From Candidatus Sulfopaludibacter sp. (GTDB lineage: Bacteria > Acidobacteriota > Terriglobia > Bryobacterales > Bryobacteraceae), in assembly GCA_031292755.1 (NCBI GenBank), contig JARLGM010000028.1, positions 1 to 51,472 on the forward strand: a DNA stretch of 51,472 bases. The letters are read 5' to 3'. The notes below the pieces were generated by a model, which was not told the DNA's origin, searched no databases, and worked only from the letters and a program-made list of their open reading frames with translations. Made by a program: the position numbers and the translations under genes. This document shows, in pieces, positions 26,518 through 36,100 of the stretch (position 1 is its first letter; each line of letters begins with the position of its first letter).

Positions 26518-27065
26518 GGCTCCTTTGGCTCGCCGGGATTGTGGGGCTCGCTTCGCTTACCGGTTGCATACAGCCCAAGCCCTTGGACGATCTGGGGCCG
26601 GCGCCTTCGTTTCAATTGATTTCGGAAACCGGGCAGCCGTTCGATAGCAAGTCGCTGGCCGGGCATGTGTGGGTGGCGGACTTCGTGTATACCACGTGTG
26701 ATGGGCCGTGCCCCATGATGAGCTCGCAGATGCACCAGATCCAGAACTCCACGGCGGAAATGACCGACGTGAAGCTGGTCTCTTTCACGGTGGATCCGGC
26801 GCACGATACACCGCCTGTGCTGGCCGCGTATGCCAAACACTTTAAGCAGGACCCTTACCGCTGGCATTTCCTCACCGGTGACATGAGCCAACTCAATACA
26901 GTGGGGCTGGGGTTCAAGCTGAACACGGTGGATGGCTCGTTGACGCATAGTACCAGGTTTGCTCTGGTGGACCGCCGGGGTCACATCCGGGGCTTCTATA
27001 TCACCGGCGAGGACGCCTTCATGCCGCGGTTGATGCATGACATCCGGCAACTGGAAAAACAATGA
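26514..27065 (+). CDS. SCO1/SenC copper chaperone for cytochrome oxidase
   Basis: A 183-residue thioredoxin-fold lipoprotein (lipobox LASLTGC). The copper site is C62-D-G-P-C66 in VYTTCDGPCPMM, together with His145 in SLTHSTRF, as required for CuA-site assembly. The start ATG 26514 overlaps the permease stop. It delivers copper to, or reduces, subunit II of a terminal oxidase that is not encoded in this window. It overlaps the DUF420 gene by four bases. Confidence 0.95.
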   Translation: MRLLWLAGIVGLASLTGCIQPKPLDDLGPAPSFQLISETGQPFDSKSLAGHVWVADFVYTTCDGPCPMMSSQMHQIQNSTAEMTDVKLVSFTVDPAHDTPPVLAAYAKHFKQDPYRWHFLTGDMSQLNTVGLGFKLNTVDGSLTHSTRFALVDRRGHIRGFYITGEDAFMPRLMHDIRQLEKQ

Positions 27066-27478
27066 TCGCGATACTGCCGACGATTAACGCAACCCTGAAC
27101 TTTACGGCCGCGGTGTTGCTGGTGTGGGCTTATGTGCTGATTCGCCGCAAGCGCGTGGCGCAGCATCGCAAGGTAATGCTCACGGCCTTCTGCGTCTCGT
27201 GCGCGTTTCTCATCTGCTACCTGATCTACCACGCGCAAGTGGGCAGCGTGCCATTCAAGGGAGTCGGCGGCATTCGTCCCGTGTACTTCACCATCCTGAT
27301 CAGCCACACTATTCTGGCTGCGACGGTGCCGTTTCTGGCGGTGATCACTTTGCGCCGCGGCTTGACCTCTCGCTTTGATGCACACCGGCGGATCGCGCGG
27401 TGGACTCTGCCCATCTGGCTCTATGTGAGCGTGACGGGCGTGGTGGTATACGTGATGCTGTACCACTTGTACGCGTAG
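27062..27478 (+). CDS. DUF420 (YozB/CtaM-like) membrane protein
   Basis: A 138-residue protein with four membrane segments (ATLNFTAAVLLVWAYVLI; MLTAFCVSCAFLICYLIY; VYFTILISHTILAATVPFLAV; LPIWLYVSVTGVVVYVML). Conserved histidines lie in AQHRKVML, YHAQVGS and ISHTILA. The DUF420 relative CtaM of Staphylococcus aureus is needed for heme-copper oxidase function. It is the last gene of the ctaB-sco operon, which fits an oxidase-assembly role. Confidence 0.9.
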   Translation: MIAILPTINATLNFTAAVLLVWAYVLIRRKRVAQHRKVMLTAFCVSCAFLICYLIYHAQVGSVPFKGVGGIRPVYFTILISHTILAATVPFLAVITLRRGLTSRFDAHRRIARWTLPIWLYVSVTGVVVYVMLYHLYA

Positions 27479-27538
27479 TCTAGAGTTTTGCCCTTTTCTG
27501 GGCCTCAGCAGTCAGCGGCGGCGCCGGTTGAAGCCGGG

Positions 27539-28126
27539 TCACCGAGGCTGACGCCGATGCTTCCTCGATCCTGCTTCCATGGTCTCGTAAGTGATGTAGT
27601 CGGCGGCTCCGGCAGTGAGACACGCGCGTGCGATCGATAGTGATACTGCGCCTGGACCTTCGAGCGGCTTATACTGTGCCGTGCCGATCCGCTGCAAGGC
27701 GTCCAGGATAGATTTCTTAGAGCTGATCGGCAAGCCGGCACCGCCCGTCATCCAGTACTCACCGAGCGGGATGGTCCGAGTGGCCAGTGCCGCATTGCCG
27801 CTCGGAATGTTTTGGCTCATAGCAAGATCCATGAAGAACAACTCACCGCCGTTGAGGACATCCTGGCAGTGGAGGCCGGCGTCTGGCACCGGTGACTGCG
27901 GCACCAGTATTCGATATTTCGCTTGGAGGCAGGCATGCAGCAGGTAATTCTCGTCCGTCCCCGGTGCCGCAGGGTATGTCTCCGCGTATCGCTGGTCCGT
28001 CATCACGCTGGTCATGTCTTCGCTGTCGAATACCAGGACGCCGTTGCGCCGGATGCCGAGAGCGTCACTGATCTCGTCGTAGGCTTGCGGCGGAATAGTC
28101 TTGATGATTCTGTGATTCGAGGCCAT
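27539..28126 (-). CDS. Hypothetical protein, family not recognised
   Basis: A 195-residue soluble protein from ATG 28126 (MASNHRIIKTIPPQAYDEIS). The frame remains open to 28258 through the tandem-repeat array, where translation gives ANKLANKLAN, so the longer start is unlikely. There is no signal peptide or membrane segment. A pair of stretches, ENYLLHACLQAKYRILVPQS and GELFFMDLAMSQNIPSGNAA, look like globular alpha/beta sequence, but I recognise no family. It is divergent from the coiled-coil/G1-peptidase genes across the repeat region. Confidence 0.6.
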   Translation of the reverse strand: MASNHRIIKTIPPQAYDEISDALGIRRNGVLVFDSEDMTSVMTDQRYAETYPAAPGTDENYLLHACLQAKYRILVPQSPVPDAGLHCQDVLNGGELFFMDLAMSQNIPSGNAALATRTIPLGEYWMTGGAGLPISSKKSILDALQRIGTAQYKPLEGPGAVSLSIARACLTAGAADYITYETMEAGSRKHRRQPR

Positions 28127-28221
28127 GCTGAGGGCCCGCAAGCTTCGGTATGGCTCCACGTCTTGGCGAGTAGGGGAAAAGGAAGTCTCCAGGAATCCTC
28201 CATTCTGGCGGAATCGGGTGG

Positions 28222-28275
28222 GCCAATTTGCCAATTTGTTCGCCAATTTGTTCGCCAATTTGTTCGCTTGCGAAC
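28222..28275. repeat. Tandem 12-bp repeats with a terminal palindrome
   Basis: GCCAATTTGTTC occurs three times head-to-tail (28230-28265), preceded by a partial copy GCCAATTT (28222-28229). The last repeat runs into GTTCGCTTGCGAAC (28262-28275), a perfect dyad with six-base arms. It lies in the 189-base divergent region, 41 to 94 bases upstream of ATG 28316. It could bind a regulator or be a slippage-prone promoter array; it is not CRISPR-like (no spacers). Confidence 0.8.
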
Positions 28276-28315
28276 TGGATTCTGCGATGATACTCTCTCA
28301 CCGGAGGGGAATCCC

Positions 28316-28972
28316 ATGTCATCAGCGGCGCACAGTCACGGAGTTTCAGCGGTCCAATTACAACGCGAAGCGCTCGCCAGAGATCTGGAGAGCAAGAGAG
28401 CGGTTTTGAGCAGTCTCCAGGAGGAAATGAAGTCAGTTACGGATTCGGACAGAAACCATCTTCTGTGGATGATTAAGAATCAAACGGCGGCGGTCGAGCA
28501 GGCGAGGAAGAACATGGAGGTTTTCGTGAACCCCCTGATCATCCCGCAGTTGAAGCTTGCCGGGATTACGATCCAGTTCCAGCCCAACCACACGCAATTC
28601 AATGCCACTGTATTGGTCAACAACGACGGAATCGTGCCCGCAGCCGGTTCATTCGAACTCGACCTCAGCGTAGGCTACTACACGTATGACCAGGATCCGC
28701 CGCTCTACGTGGACGCGGTATACCCGTCGACAACCCCGGCTTCGACCGACATTCAGCCCGGCGCCACCAGTCCTTTCGTGTTCCCCAACATTCCGTTTGT
28801 CACCCAACCGGGAAGCCCCAACGCTCTCTACACGTTCGACGTGCTGTTATTCGCCGGGCCGGACGGAGAGTTCGGCGACCAGAGCCTGCACGAGCAATTC
28901 CTGCTCCAGCCACGCGTGTTCCCGCGGCCGATCGTGCAGGTCCCGCCCCCGGCGGGGCTGAATGCGCCATAG
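28316..28972 (+). CDS. Hypothetical protein with N-terminal coiled coil and beta-sandwich-like domain
   Basis: A 218-residue protein. GGAGGGG five to six bases before ATG 28316 fixes the start. Residues 15-70 are charged and heptad-like (LQREALARDLESKRAVLSSL), probably a coiled coil. The rest (NPLIIPQLKLAGITIQFQPN, FNATVLVNNDGIVPAAGSFE) looks like an Ig/CARDB-type beta domain. It ends in a proline-rich tail (QVPPPAGLNAP). It has no signal peptide. It precedes the G1 peptidase on the same strand, but a GC-rich hairpin lies between them. Confidence 0.65.
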   Translation: MSSAAHSHGVSAVQLQREALARDLESKRAVLSSLQEEMKSVTDSDRNHLLWMIKNQTAAVEQARKNMEVFVNPLIIPQLKLAGITIQFQPNHTQFNATVLVNNDGIVPAAGSFELDLSVGYYTYDQDPPLYVDAVYPSTTPASTDIQPGATSPFVFPNIPFVTQPGSPNALYTFDVLLFAGPDGEFGDQSLHEQFLLQPRVFPRPIVQVPPPAGLNAP

Positions 28973-29021
28973 CGCGGCGGCCACTACGCGCGGCGCCGGC
29001 GCGAGAGGCGCTCCGCCGCGC
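28972..29021 (+). terminator. Very GC-rich nested hairpin after the coiled-coil gene
   Basis: GCGCGGCGG (28972-28980) pairs with CCGCCGCGC (29013-29021), with an inner GCGCCGGCGC self-complementary loop. It begins one base inside the stop codon region of the upstream gene. A U run is lacking, so termination or attenuation before the peptidase gene is only a suggestion. Confidence 0.45.
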
Positions 29022-29082
29022 GGTTAACGCTCCGAAACGACCCATCTGACTCACAGACAATTCAGACAGGAGAGCCCTCTAT

Positions 29083-30063
29083 ATGGGACGGATCACATTG
29101 GACGGAGTCAAATTAAGAACTTTCACCCCGCCGCCTCCAGGCTTTGATCCTCTGAGCGCCAGCGCCATGGATCTGCTGGCGCATGGGTTCCCGGCGCGGC
29201 CCGACAATCCACAACAACTCGAGCTCTACCACCGGGTGTTTAACCGGATCCGGAATAGGTTCCAATACATCCAACCGGAGTTCGAGATTAGCAAAAACAC
29301 GCGTCGTGTTCCGAAGCTCTCTCCGATCCCCGCGGTCGGAACGGGTAATGAGTTCCATACCCTTTGGTCGGGAGGCGTTGTCGTTCCTCCAGCGGGCCAG
29401 TCTTTCAGGTGGATCGTGGGCGAGTGGACTGTTTCGAACGTCGCTGCGCCAACCGAGGGCCAGACATATTTCTGCGCCACATGGGTAGGAATCGACGGCA
29501 ATGTTACTGTCCAGAGTACAGACCTCTGCCAGGCAGGCATCAACACCGACGTTACTCGAAATGGCACTTCCAACACCCGCCACTGCTATGCGTGGTGCGA
29601 ATGGTTTCCAGGACCTCAGGTGACTATCCCAAACTTCCCCGTCACCTTCGGAGACACGGTCCAGGTCCTCGTGTGCACATCGGGCGTGGGAGCTACGGAA
29701 GCTACGATCTACTTCATTAACATAACGAGTGGTGTGACCACCTCGCTTGTCCTCGATGCGCCCGCTACGGTCAGTCTGGTGGGGGATTCCGCCCAATGGG
29801 TTGTCGAGCGGCCGCAGCTCACCCAAGACGGAGCGACGACCTTTGCTCTCCTTCCCGATTATGGTCAAGTGTTCTTCTCCGGATGCCAGGCGGCGTCTTT
29901 TTCCCAGGATGGAAGCAGCCGTACCGTGGTGGGCGGAGGAACCCAGGTCCGTATCGACATGGTTGAGGCCGCCACCGATGATACTCCTCTGTCGAACGGT
30001 TTTCTCGTCGCGGACGAGGTAATTCAGTGCGTCTGGGTAGCGTCTGGCGATGGGCGATTCTGA
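29083..30063 (+). CDS. Peptidase G1 (eqolisin) family protein
   Basis: A 326-residue protein. From about residue 95 it follows the G1 pattern: FRWIVGEWTVSNVAAP, ATWVGIDGN, then the catalytic glutamine Gln150 in STDLCQAGINTDV, CYAWCEWFPGP, and the catalytic glutamate Glu242 in SAQWVVERP. The Q-to-E distance (92) is near that of fungal eqolisins. These are acid-acting glutamic endopeptidases, mostly fungal. The first 90 residues (HRVFNRIRNRFQYIQPEFEI) may be a propeptide. Unusually there is no signal peptide at ATG 29083, which has GGAG ten bases upstream. The 269 bases after it, up to the kinase, hold no recognised gene. Confidence 0.8.
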   Translation: MGRITLDGVKLRTFTPPPPGFDPLSASAMDLLAHGFPARPDNPQQLELYHRVFNRIRNRFQYIQPEFEISKNTRRVPKLSPIPAVGTGNEFHTLWSGGVVVPPAGQSFRWIVGEWTVSNVAAPTEGQTYFCATWVGIDGNVTVQSTDLCQAGINTDVTRNGTSNTRHCYAWCEWFPGPQVTIPNFPVTFGDTVQVLVCTSGVGATEATIYFINITSGVTTSLVLDAPATVSLVGDSAQWVVERPQLTQDGATTFALLPDYGQVFFSGCQAASFSQDGSSRTVVGGGTQVRIDMVEAATDDTPLSNGFLVADEVIQCVWVASGDGRF

Positions 30064-30332
30064 AAAGGTTGGGCTTCACGCCGGCACGCGTTCCGGGCGT
30101 TTCAACCCTAGGGATCGTCATTTCGTCGATCCGGACCACCCGGCAGTTATGCATGCCGGCGATATGGATTCTGCCGCCGATTCCAGCTCGATGCCGCACT
30201 TTTTTCAACGCCATCGCCGGGGTCATTCTGCACAGTTGACCGGGGATTCGGGTGAACACCTGTTTAAATTTGTCTGGCTGCGGCGCTGGAAAGCCATGGG
30301 AATTTCGCATACACATATATAAGGGGGTGTGG

Positions 30333-33107
30333 GTGCGGGGTCCGCTGCCGGCCGACCGCTGGACGCAGATCGAGGCGATTTTCGAGGCGGGTGTCGATCT
30401 GCCTCCCGGCGAACGGGAGGCGTTCCTCGAGGGTCAGTGCCACGGCGATCCGGAACTCCATGCGGAGGTGATCTCCCTGCTGCAGTTCGATCTTGCCCAA
30501 GAGCCGCCCCTGCTGGATGCCATCCACGCGGGAGTGGCCAGCGTCCTGGGCGACGACCCGATTGCGGGCCAGATGCTGGGCCCGTACCGCATCGAGCGTG
30601 AAATCGGCCGCGGCGGCATGTCCGTGGTGTACCTGGCGGCTCGCGCCGACGGCGAATTTCAGAAACGCGTTGCCGTCAAACTGATCAAGCGTGGCATGGA
30701 CACCGCCTCTGTGATCCAGCGCCTGCGCCGGGAGCGGCGCATCCTGGCCGGCCTGGAGCATCCTTCGATTGCGCACCTGCTCGATGGGGGGACTACCGCC
30801 GAGGGCCTGCCGTGGATCGCCATGGAGTTCATCGAGGGGCTGCCCATCAATCGATTCTGCGACGAGCGCGGGCTCTCCATCGAAGAGCGATGTCTGCTCA
30901 TGTGCAAGGTCTGCGATGCCGTGGCATATGCGCATCGCAACCTGGTGGTGCATCGCGACCTCAAGCCGAGCAATATCCTGATTGCGCCCGACGGAAACCC
31001 GAAGCTGCTCGATTTCGGCATTGCCAAGCTGCTCTACGAAGACGAAATGGACGGCGAAGAGCCGCTGACTCGCGGAAGTTCGGTGCTGCTCACGCCCGAG
31101 TATGCCTCTCCCGAGCAGATTCAGCGCGCTCCAGCGACCACGGCGAGCGACGTCTACTCGCTCGGCGTGGTGCTCTACGAGCTGCTCACGGGCGAACGGC
31201 CCTACCGGCTTGCCAACACGAGTTGGCAGGAAATGGAGCGGGTGGTTTGCGGTACCGAACCCAAGAAGCCGAGCACCGCCGAGGCGCTACCCGCGCGCAC
31301 GCGCCGACGCCTGGCGGGCGACCTGGACAATATCGTCCTCATGGCGATGCGCAAAGACGTCGCCCGGCGTTACGGCCTGGCCGAACAACTGGCCAATGAT
31401 CTCCGGCGGCACTTTCGCGGGCTGCCGGTACACGCGCGCCGCGACACACTGCTCTATCGCGGCGGGAAATTTCTGCGCCGCAACTGGACCGCCGCCGTCG
31501 CCGGTGGCCTGATCGCGGCCTCGGTCGCCGCCGGAACCGTAATTGCCGGCCGGCAGGCACTTGCCGCGCGCGAGCGCTTCGAGCAACTTCGCGGATTTGC
31601 GCGCACCGTGCTGGTGGACGTGAACACGCAATTGTCGGACATCCCCGGCACCGCCAAAGCGCGTCAGACGCTGGTGGCATACGTGGACGATTACCTCCGG
31701 CACGTCGCCGCGCAGCGCGCCGGCGACGATACCGCCCTGGCCACGGAGTTCGCCACTACATATCTGCGCCTGGGAGAAATGCAGGGCGTCACGCCGCAAG
31801 CAATTGCGAGTTTCGAAAGCGGCCGGCGCCTGCTGGAAAGCAAAGGGAAGGCTTCGCCGCTGGATTCGTCCGATTTGCTGGCGCTGGCTCGACTGCGCGT
31901 TCGGGCGGGTTCGGCCCTGCTCGATCTGGGACAGATTCAGTCTGGCGAGCAGAGCCTCGCGGCGGCGGAATCGCTGGCCGCCGGCGCGAACGGACGCAGT
32001 GGTTGGAACTCCGAGGCGGAGCTCATCAAGGCGTTTGCCGAATGGCGCCTGGCGCGTCTCTACCGGATGCAGTACCGTCTGGCCGAGGGCGAAAGTCACG
32101 CTCGCTCGGCCATTGCCACCGGCGAGGAGGTCTTGCGGCGCGGGTTCCGGACCAAGGAAGCCTACGAAACCGTTAACGGCGCCCGCAATGTGCTGGCCGC
32201 CGTCCTGCGCCGCCAAGGCAACTGGCAACAGAGCATGGAGGTTTACCAGAAGGTGCTCGCCGACACTGAGCAGCGCGCCCGGGCCGAACCGGAGAGCGCC
32301 GGACTGCAGCGGGACCTGGCGCGCTCGCACCAACTGTTGGGGGACATGGTAGTGCGTGTGCCCGGCCACGACGAGAACCAGGTCCGCGCCCATGTACGCA
32401 ACGCCATCGCCATTGCCGAACGGCTGGCGACGATGGATCCGTGGGACAAAACCGCGCAAAGCGAATTGGCCCAATATCTCTCCAGCGGAGCCGAAACCCT
32501 GCGCCAGCCCGAGGAGTGGCAAGAGGGCATGAGCTATCTGCGCCGCGCTTTGCCCATTCTGGAAACGCTGCTGAAGAGCGAGCCCGGCAACGGTGTTTAC
32601 CTGCAATATGCGGCATTGACCGAAGCCGACATGGGCGAGTTCCTGGCGCGTGGCAGTTTCCCGCGCCAGGGCGTAGTGTGGCTTCGCCGGGGATTGTCCG
32701 ATCTGTATAAACTGGCGGAGAGCGATCCGAAGAACACCACCAATCTGTTGGAAATTATCAAGGTGCAGCGCTGGCTCTTCATGGTTCTGGCACACGAAGG
32801 GGAAGAGAGCGAGGCGATAGCTTTGGCCCAGGACGGCATTGGAAAAGCGCGCAAGGTGGCCGGCAACATCAACGCCACGCCGGAAAGCTGGCGCGAGTTG
32901 CCGCGCGCCTACTCCGCCATGGCGGATGTCTACCAGGTGCTTCGCAAACCGGCTGAAGCGCGGATATGGTATCGCGTAGCCGCAGCCGAGTGGGACAAAA
33001 TGGCGGCAAAGGGCCTCCACTTTCCCGACAGTGAACAGGAAATCGCCAGCGCGGCAGGGCGTGCCGCCCGGCCCGTCCCGGGGAGCCTCGCCCGCCAATT
33101 GAGATAA
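30333..33107 (+). CDS. Membrane-anchored serine/threonine protein kinase with TPR-like extension
   Basis: A protein of about 924 residues. The kinase domain (about 85-350) has EIGRGGMSVVYLAAR, Lys in VAVKLIKRG, catalytic HRDLKPSN (207-214) and DFG (227-229). A membrane helix (AAVAGGLIAASVAAGTVIAG, about 386-406) separates it from a long alpha-helical, TPR-like extracytoplasmic part (LARLYRMQYRLAEGESHAR; RQGNWQQSMEVYQKVL). This architecture is abundant in Acidobacteria. The GTG start at 30333 is preferred after AAGGGGG; GTG 30327 or TTG-type starts further up are possible. Its stop lies ten bases before the tricorn gene, so co-expression is likely. Confidence 0.9.
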   Translation: MRGPLPADRWTQIEAIFEAGVDLPPGEREAFLEGQCHGDPELHAEVISLLQFDLAQEPPLLDAIHAGVASVLGDDPIAGQMLGPYRIEREIGRGGMSVVYLAARADGEFQKRVAVKLIKRGMDTASVIQRLRRERRILAGLEHPSIAHLLDGGTTAEGLPWIAMEFIEGLPINRFCDERGLSIEERCLLMCKVCDAVAYAHRNLVVHRDLKPSNILIAPDGNPKLLDFGIAKLLYEDEMDGEEPLTRGSSVLLTPEYASPEQIQRAPATTASDVYSLGVVLYELLTGERPYRLANTSWQEMERVVCGTEPKKPSTAEALPARTRRRLAGDLDNIVLMAMRKDVARRYGLAEQLANDLRRHFRGLPVHARRDTLLYRGGKFLRRNWTAAVAGGLIAASVAAGTVIAGRQALAARERFEQLRGFARTVLVDVNTQLSDIPGTAKARQTLVAYVDDYLRHVAAQRAGDDTALATEFATTYLRLGEMQGVTPQAIASFESGRRLLESKGKASPLDSSDLLALARLRVRAGSALLDLGQIQSGEQSLAAAESLAAGANGRSGWNSEAELIKAFAEWRLARLYRMQYRLAEGESHARSAIATGEEVLRRGFRTKEAYETVNGARNVLAAVLRRQGNWQQSMEVYQKVLADTEQRARAEPESAGLQRDLARSHQLLGDMVVRVPGHDENQVRAHVRNAIAIAERLATMDPWDKTAQSELAQYLSSGAETLRQPEEWQEGMSYLRRALPILETLLKSEPGNGVYLQYAALTEADMGEFLARGSFPRQGVVWLRRGLSDLYKLAESDPKNTTNLLEIIKVQRWLFMVLAHEGEESEAIALAQDGIGKARKVAGNINATPESWRELPRAYSAMADVYQVLRKPAEARIWYRVAAAEWDKMAAKGLHFPDSEQEIASAAGRAARPVPGSLARQLR

Positions 33108-33117
33108 GATCGTCTTC

Positions 33118-36100
33118 ATGCGCAAGACGACTCTCGCACTGGTGTGCTTTGCCACTGCTCTATCCGCCGGCGTGCCTTACCTGACCGAGCCGGCTCTGTG
33201 TCCCACCCGCCCGGAAATCGTATTCATCTCCGGCGGGGACATCTGGGTAGCGCCCGCCAAGGGCGGGGAAGCGCACCTCCTGGTCTCGCATCCCGCCGAT
33301 GAGACGCGGCCGCTGTATTCACCGGACGGGAACAAACTGGCCTTCGTGTCCACACGCACGGGGAACGGCGATATCTACGTGCTCACGCTGGCCACCGGAG
33401 ATCTGAAGCGCATCACCTTCGATGACGGCCTGGACCAGCTCGACGCCTGGTCGCGCGATGGCAAGTGGATCTACTTTTCGAACGGCACCAACGACGTCGG
33501 GCGCAAAAACGATCTCTACCGGGTGAGCGCTGAGGGGGGCACGCCGATGGCGGTAAGCGCCGATCGCTTCACCAACGAGTTTCAGGCGGCCCCTTCGCCT
33601 GACGGCAACACCGTCGCGTTCGCGGCGCGGGGCGTGGGCGATTCGCAATGGTGGCGCAACGGGCATAGCCATCTGGACGAATCGGAGATCTGGGTGCGTC
33701 ATGAGGGCGCCACGGCTACCTACGAGCGCCTGGTCGATCTGAACGGCCGCAATGCATGGCCCATGTGGATGCCCGACGGCCGCCAGCTTTACTTCATGAG
33801 CGACCGCGGGGGCGCCCAGAATATCTGGACTCTGACCGCCGGCGCCAAGCCGAAGCAGGTCACCAAGTTCACCGCCGGCCGCGTGCTGTGGCCCTCGATC
33901 GGGTACGACGGCAAAGCCATCGTCTTCGAGCGCGATTTCAAAATTTGGCAACTTGATACCAGGAACGGCGAGGCTTACCCACTGCCCATCACGCTGGTCG
34001 GTTCGGCGGCATCTCCCGAAATCCAGCACCTCAGCCTGACGCAGTTCAACGATCTGGCGCTTTCGCCCGACGCGCGGAAAATCGCGATCCTGGGGCACGG
34101 CGAGATCTTCGTCGCTTCCGCGCGCGAAGGCGGCCAATCTCTGCGCGTGACGCGCACGCCGGCGGCGGAATCGCAATTTGCCTGGGCGCCCGATTCCATG
34201 CGGGTGGCGTACCTGAGCCCGCGCGACGCCGTCAATCACGTCTTCGTCTACGACTTTGCGCATCACGCCGAAACCCAGTTGACCCGCGATGCGCTCCCGG
34301 ACCAGGGCCCGCATTTCTCGCCCGACGGCAAGAGCATCGCCTTTATCCGCGATCGCAAGGAGCTTCGCGTGGTGGACCCGGAGTCGAAGCAGGAGCGCCT
34401 CCTGACCTCCGGATTCCTCGGCGGTGGATTCGGACCGGGCGCGCTGACCTGGTCGCCCGACGGTAAGTGGATCGCCTACGCGGGCTCCGAACCCGGCGGC
34501 TTGCGCAACGTCTACGTGATCCCTTCAGCGGGCGGCACGCCGCGCCCGGTGACGTTTCTTTCCAATGGCAACGTGAACTCCCTGGAGTGGAGTCCCGACG
34601 GCAAATTCGTGCTGTTTGAATCCGGCCAGCGTACCGAGACGCCTCAGGTGGTGCGGGTCGATCTGGTGCCGCGCCAGCCTAAGTTCGCCGAAGAGCGCGT
34701 GGACGATCTGTTCAAGCCGGAACCGCCGCGCACGGGCGGCCGGGGCGCTGCCGCCGCGGCCGAAGCCAAACCGCCGGCGAAAGTGGAGATCGAGTTCGAC
34801 GACATTCGCGAACGCGTGAGCATGCTGCCCATCGGCATGGCCGTAACCAACCCGCGCATCAGCCCCGACGGTAAGCTGCTGCTGTTCGCGGCCACCGTGG
34901 GAACGCAGTCCAACCTGTATACCTGGCCTCTGGACGAAACGCCGGACAGCGGAGGCGGTGGCCGGGGTGGGCGCGGCGGCGGCGGTGAGCGCGGCGCGCG
35001 GCAGTTGACCACCGCCCCGGGCGCGAAGAATCACGCCCAGTTCTCGCCCGATTCGCGCGAGGTTTACTACCTGGAAGGCGGGCGCGTGCAGGCTATCACG
35101 GTGGATACCCGCGTGAACCGCGCGGTGAACGTGACGGCCGAAATGGACGTGGATTTCAACCAGGAAAAGATGGCCGTTTTCGAAGGCGCGTGGGCCGGGC
35201 AGCGCGACGGCTTCTACGATCCCAAATATCACGGCGCCGATTGGAACGCCGTCCGCAAGACGTATGCCCCGTTGATTGAAGCCTGCCGCACGCCCGATGA
35301 GATGCGGCGCATTCTCCGCATGATGATCGGCGAGCTGAATTCGTCGCACTCCGGCATATCGGCGCCCGCGGCCGGCGGAGGCGAGGCAGCCGGACCGCGC
35401 GCCTCCACCGGACAGCTCGGCTTGAGCTTCGATCGCGCCGAATACGAACGCTCCGGCAAGCTGGTCATCACGGCGGTGCTGCCGCACTCGCCGGCCGCGC
35501 TGGCCAAGATCCAGCCGGGCGGCGAACTGCGCGCCGTCGATGGCGCGGCCATCGGACCGCACGTCAATCTCGACGAGCTGTTGCAGCACAAGATCGGCAA
35601 GCGCGTCGCCCTGGATATTGGCGGGCATGACGTAACGGTGCAGCCGGTGGCTTCTCTCGCCGAACCCATCTATCGCAAGTGGGTGGAAGACAACCGCGCG
35701 TATGTTCTGAAGATCAGTAACGGGCGGCTCGGTTATGTACACATGCGCGACATGTCCGAGCAGGCGCTCACGCAGCTCTATCTCGACCTGGATTCCGAGA
35801 ACCGGGCCAGGCAGGGCGTGGTGATCGACATCCGCAATAACAACGGCGGGTTCGTCAACGCCTACGCACTGGATGTGCTGGCCCGCCGTCCCTATCTGAC
35901 CATGACCAATCGCGGCGGTCCCGCCGGCCCGGCGCGCACCGTGCTCGGCCAGCGATCCCTCGAGTTGCCGACCATCCTGGTGGTCAACCAGCACTCTCTT
36001 TCCGACGCCGAGGATTTCACCGAAGGCTACCGCACGCTAAAACTGGGCAAGGTGGTGGGCGAACCTACCGCTGGCTGGATCATTTATACCGGCTCGATGG

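Noticed and set aside
28222..28265. Short direct repeats considered as a CRISPR array
   Set aside because: Units are 12 bases, contiguous, with no spacers and no cas genes.
27923..28315. Long upstream extension of the coiled-coil gene
   Set aside because: It runs through the divergent gene and the repeat array; ATG 28316 has GGAGGGG just upstream.
31287..33155. A 622-codon minus-strand frame opposite the kinase
   Set aside because: No domains or start signals; the plus strand has HRD and DFG kinase motifs.
34525..35994. A 489-codon minus-strand frame inside the tricorn gene
   Set aside because: Composition is the complement of the propeller and S41 region; no family features.
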